Of a DNA stretch of 64,000 nucleotides, positions 63,992-64,000 are shown piece by piece. The translations under genes and the position numbers were made by a program. The notes beneath the pieces were generated by a model. That model ran no database searches, had not been told where the DNA came from, and saw nothing but the letters and a program-made list of their open reading frames with translations. Numbering within the stretch: the stretch's first letter is position 1; every line of letters starts with the position of its first letter. This DNA comes from Pantoea sp. AS-PWVM4 (lineage in GTDB: Bacteria; Pseudomonadota; Gammaproteobacteria; Enterobacterales; Enterobacteriaceae). The DNA lies in NCBI RefSeq assembly GCF_000468095.1, contig NZ_ASZC01000006.1:215331-279330 (forward strand). The letters are read 5' to 3'.

Positions 63992-64000
63992 CTGAAGGAG

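Overview
The window is a chromosomal segment of a gamma-proteobacterium of the order Enterobacterales. Gene order and protein sequences follow the Escherichia coli rho-to-rrnA region (wec cluster, argX-hisR-leuT-proM, hemCDXY/cyaA, uvrD, corA, recQ, metE/metR, udp, ubiEJB, tatABC, rfaH, fadBA, trkH, hemG, rrn). The differences, the moderately GC-rich composition and the repeated palindromes of the GCGCGATTTATCGCGC type suggest an Erwiniaceae member such as Pantoea or Erwinia; that genus call is inference.

Layout. 1-11057: terminator of the upstream gene (presumably rho), then the enterobacterial common antigen (ECA) cluster wecA-wzzE-wecB-wecC-wecD-wecE-wzxE-wecF-wzyE-wecG, tightly overlapping and lacking rffG and rffH. 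11160-11680: four-tRNA operon (Arg, His, Leu, Pro). 11700-12117: small RNA GlmZ with a sigma54/sigma70 promoter, three GlrR sites and IHF-like sites. 12250-16300: hemCDXY on the minus strand, divergent from cyaA. 19287-24882: lptM-dapF-yigA-xerC-yigB, then uvrD with a LexA box. 24883-26275: corA with a long leader holding a leader ORF, a hairpin and an ERIC element. 26420-36055: abrB-like gene, rarD, yigI, pldA, recQ, rhtC, rhtB, pldB, yigL, yigM. 36052-39965: a DUF1456 gene, metR and metE with met boxes.

40006-41762 is the most unusual part: an AT-rich two-gene unit on the minus strand, an AAA15/OLD-type ATPase followed by a small TOPRIM-like (DUF4276-like) protein, inserted between metE and dlhH. 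It resembles two-component OLD/PARIS-type phage-defence modules and is the best candidate for a poorly described system here.

41852-52874: dlhH, udp (two CRP sites), an orphan TPR/glycosyltransferase-like gene, rmuC, ubiE-ubiJ-ubiB, tatA-tatB-tatC, tatD and convergent rfaH. 53084-63811: pepE, ubiD, fre, fadBA (minus, with a FadR operator), pepQ, yigZ, trkH, hemG. The window ends in the P1/P2 promoters and leader of an rRNA operon; no rRNA gene lies inside it.

Functionally this is mostly core genome: ECA synthesis and polymerisation, tetrapyrrole and ubiquinone synthesis, cAMP signalling, Tat export, beta-oxidation, methionine synthesis and DNA repair. Accessory genes sit at the junctions between conserved blocks, and palindromic repeats mark many transcription-unit ends.
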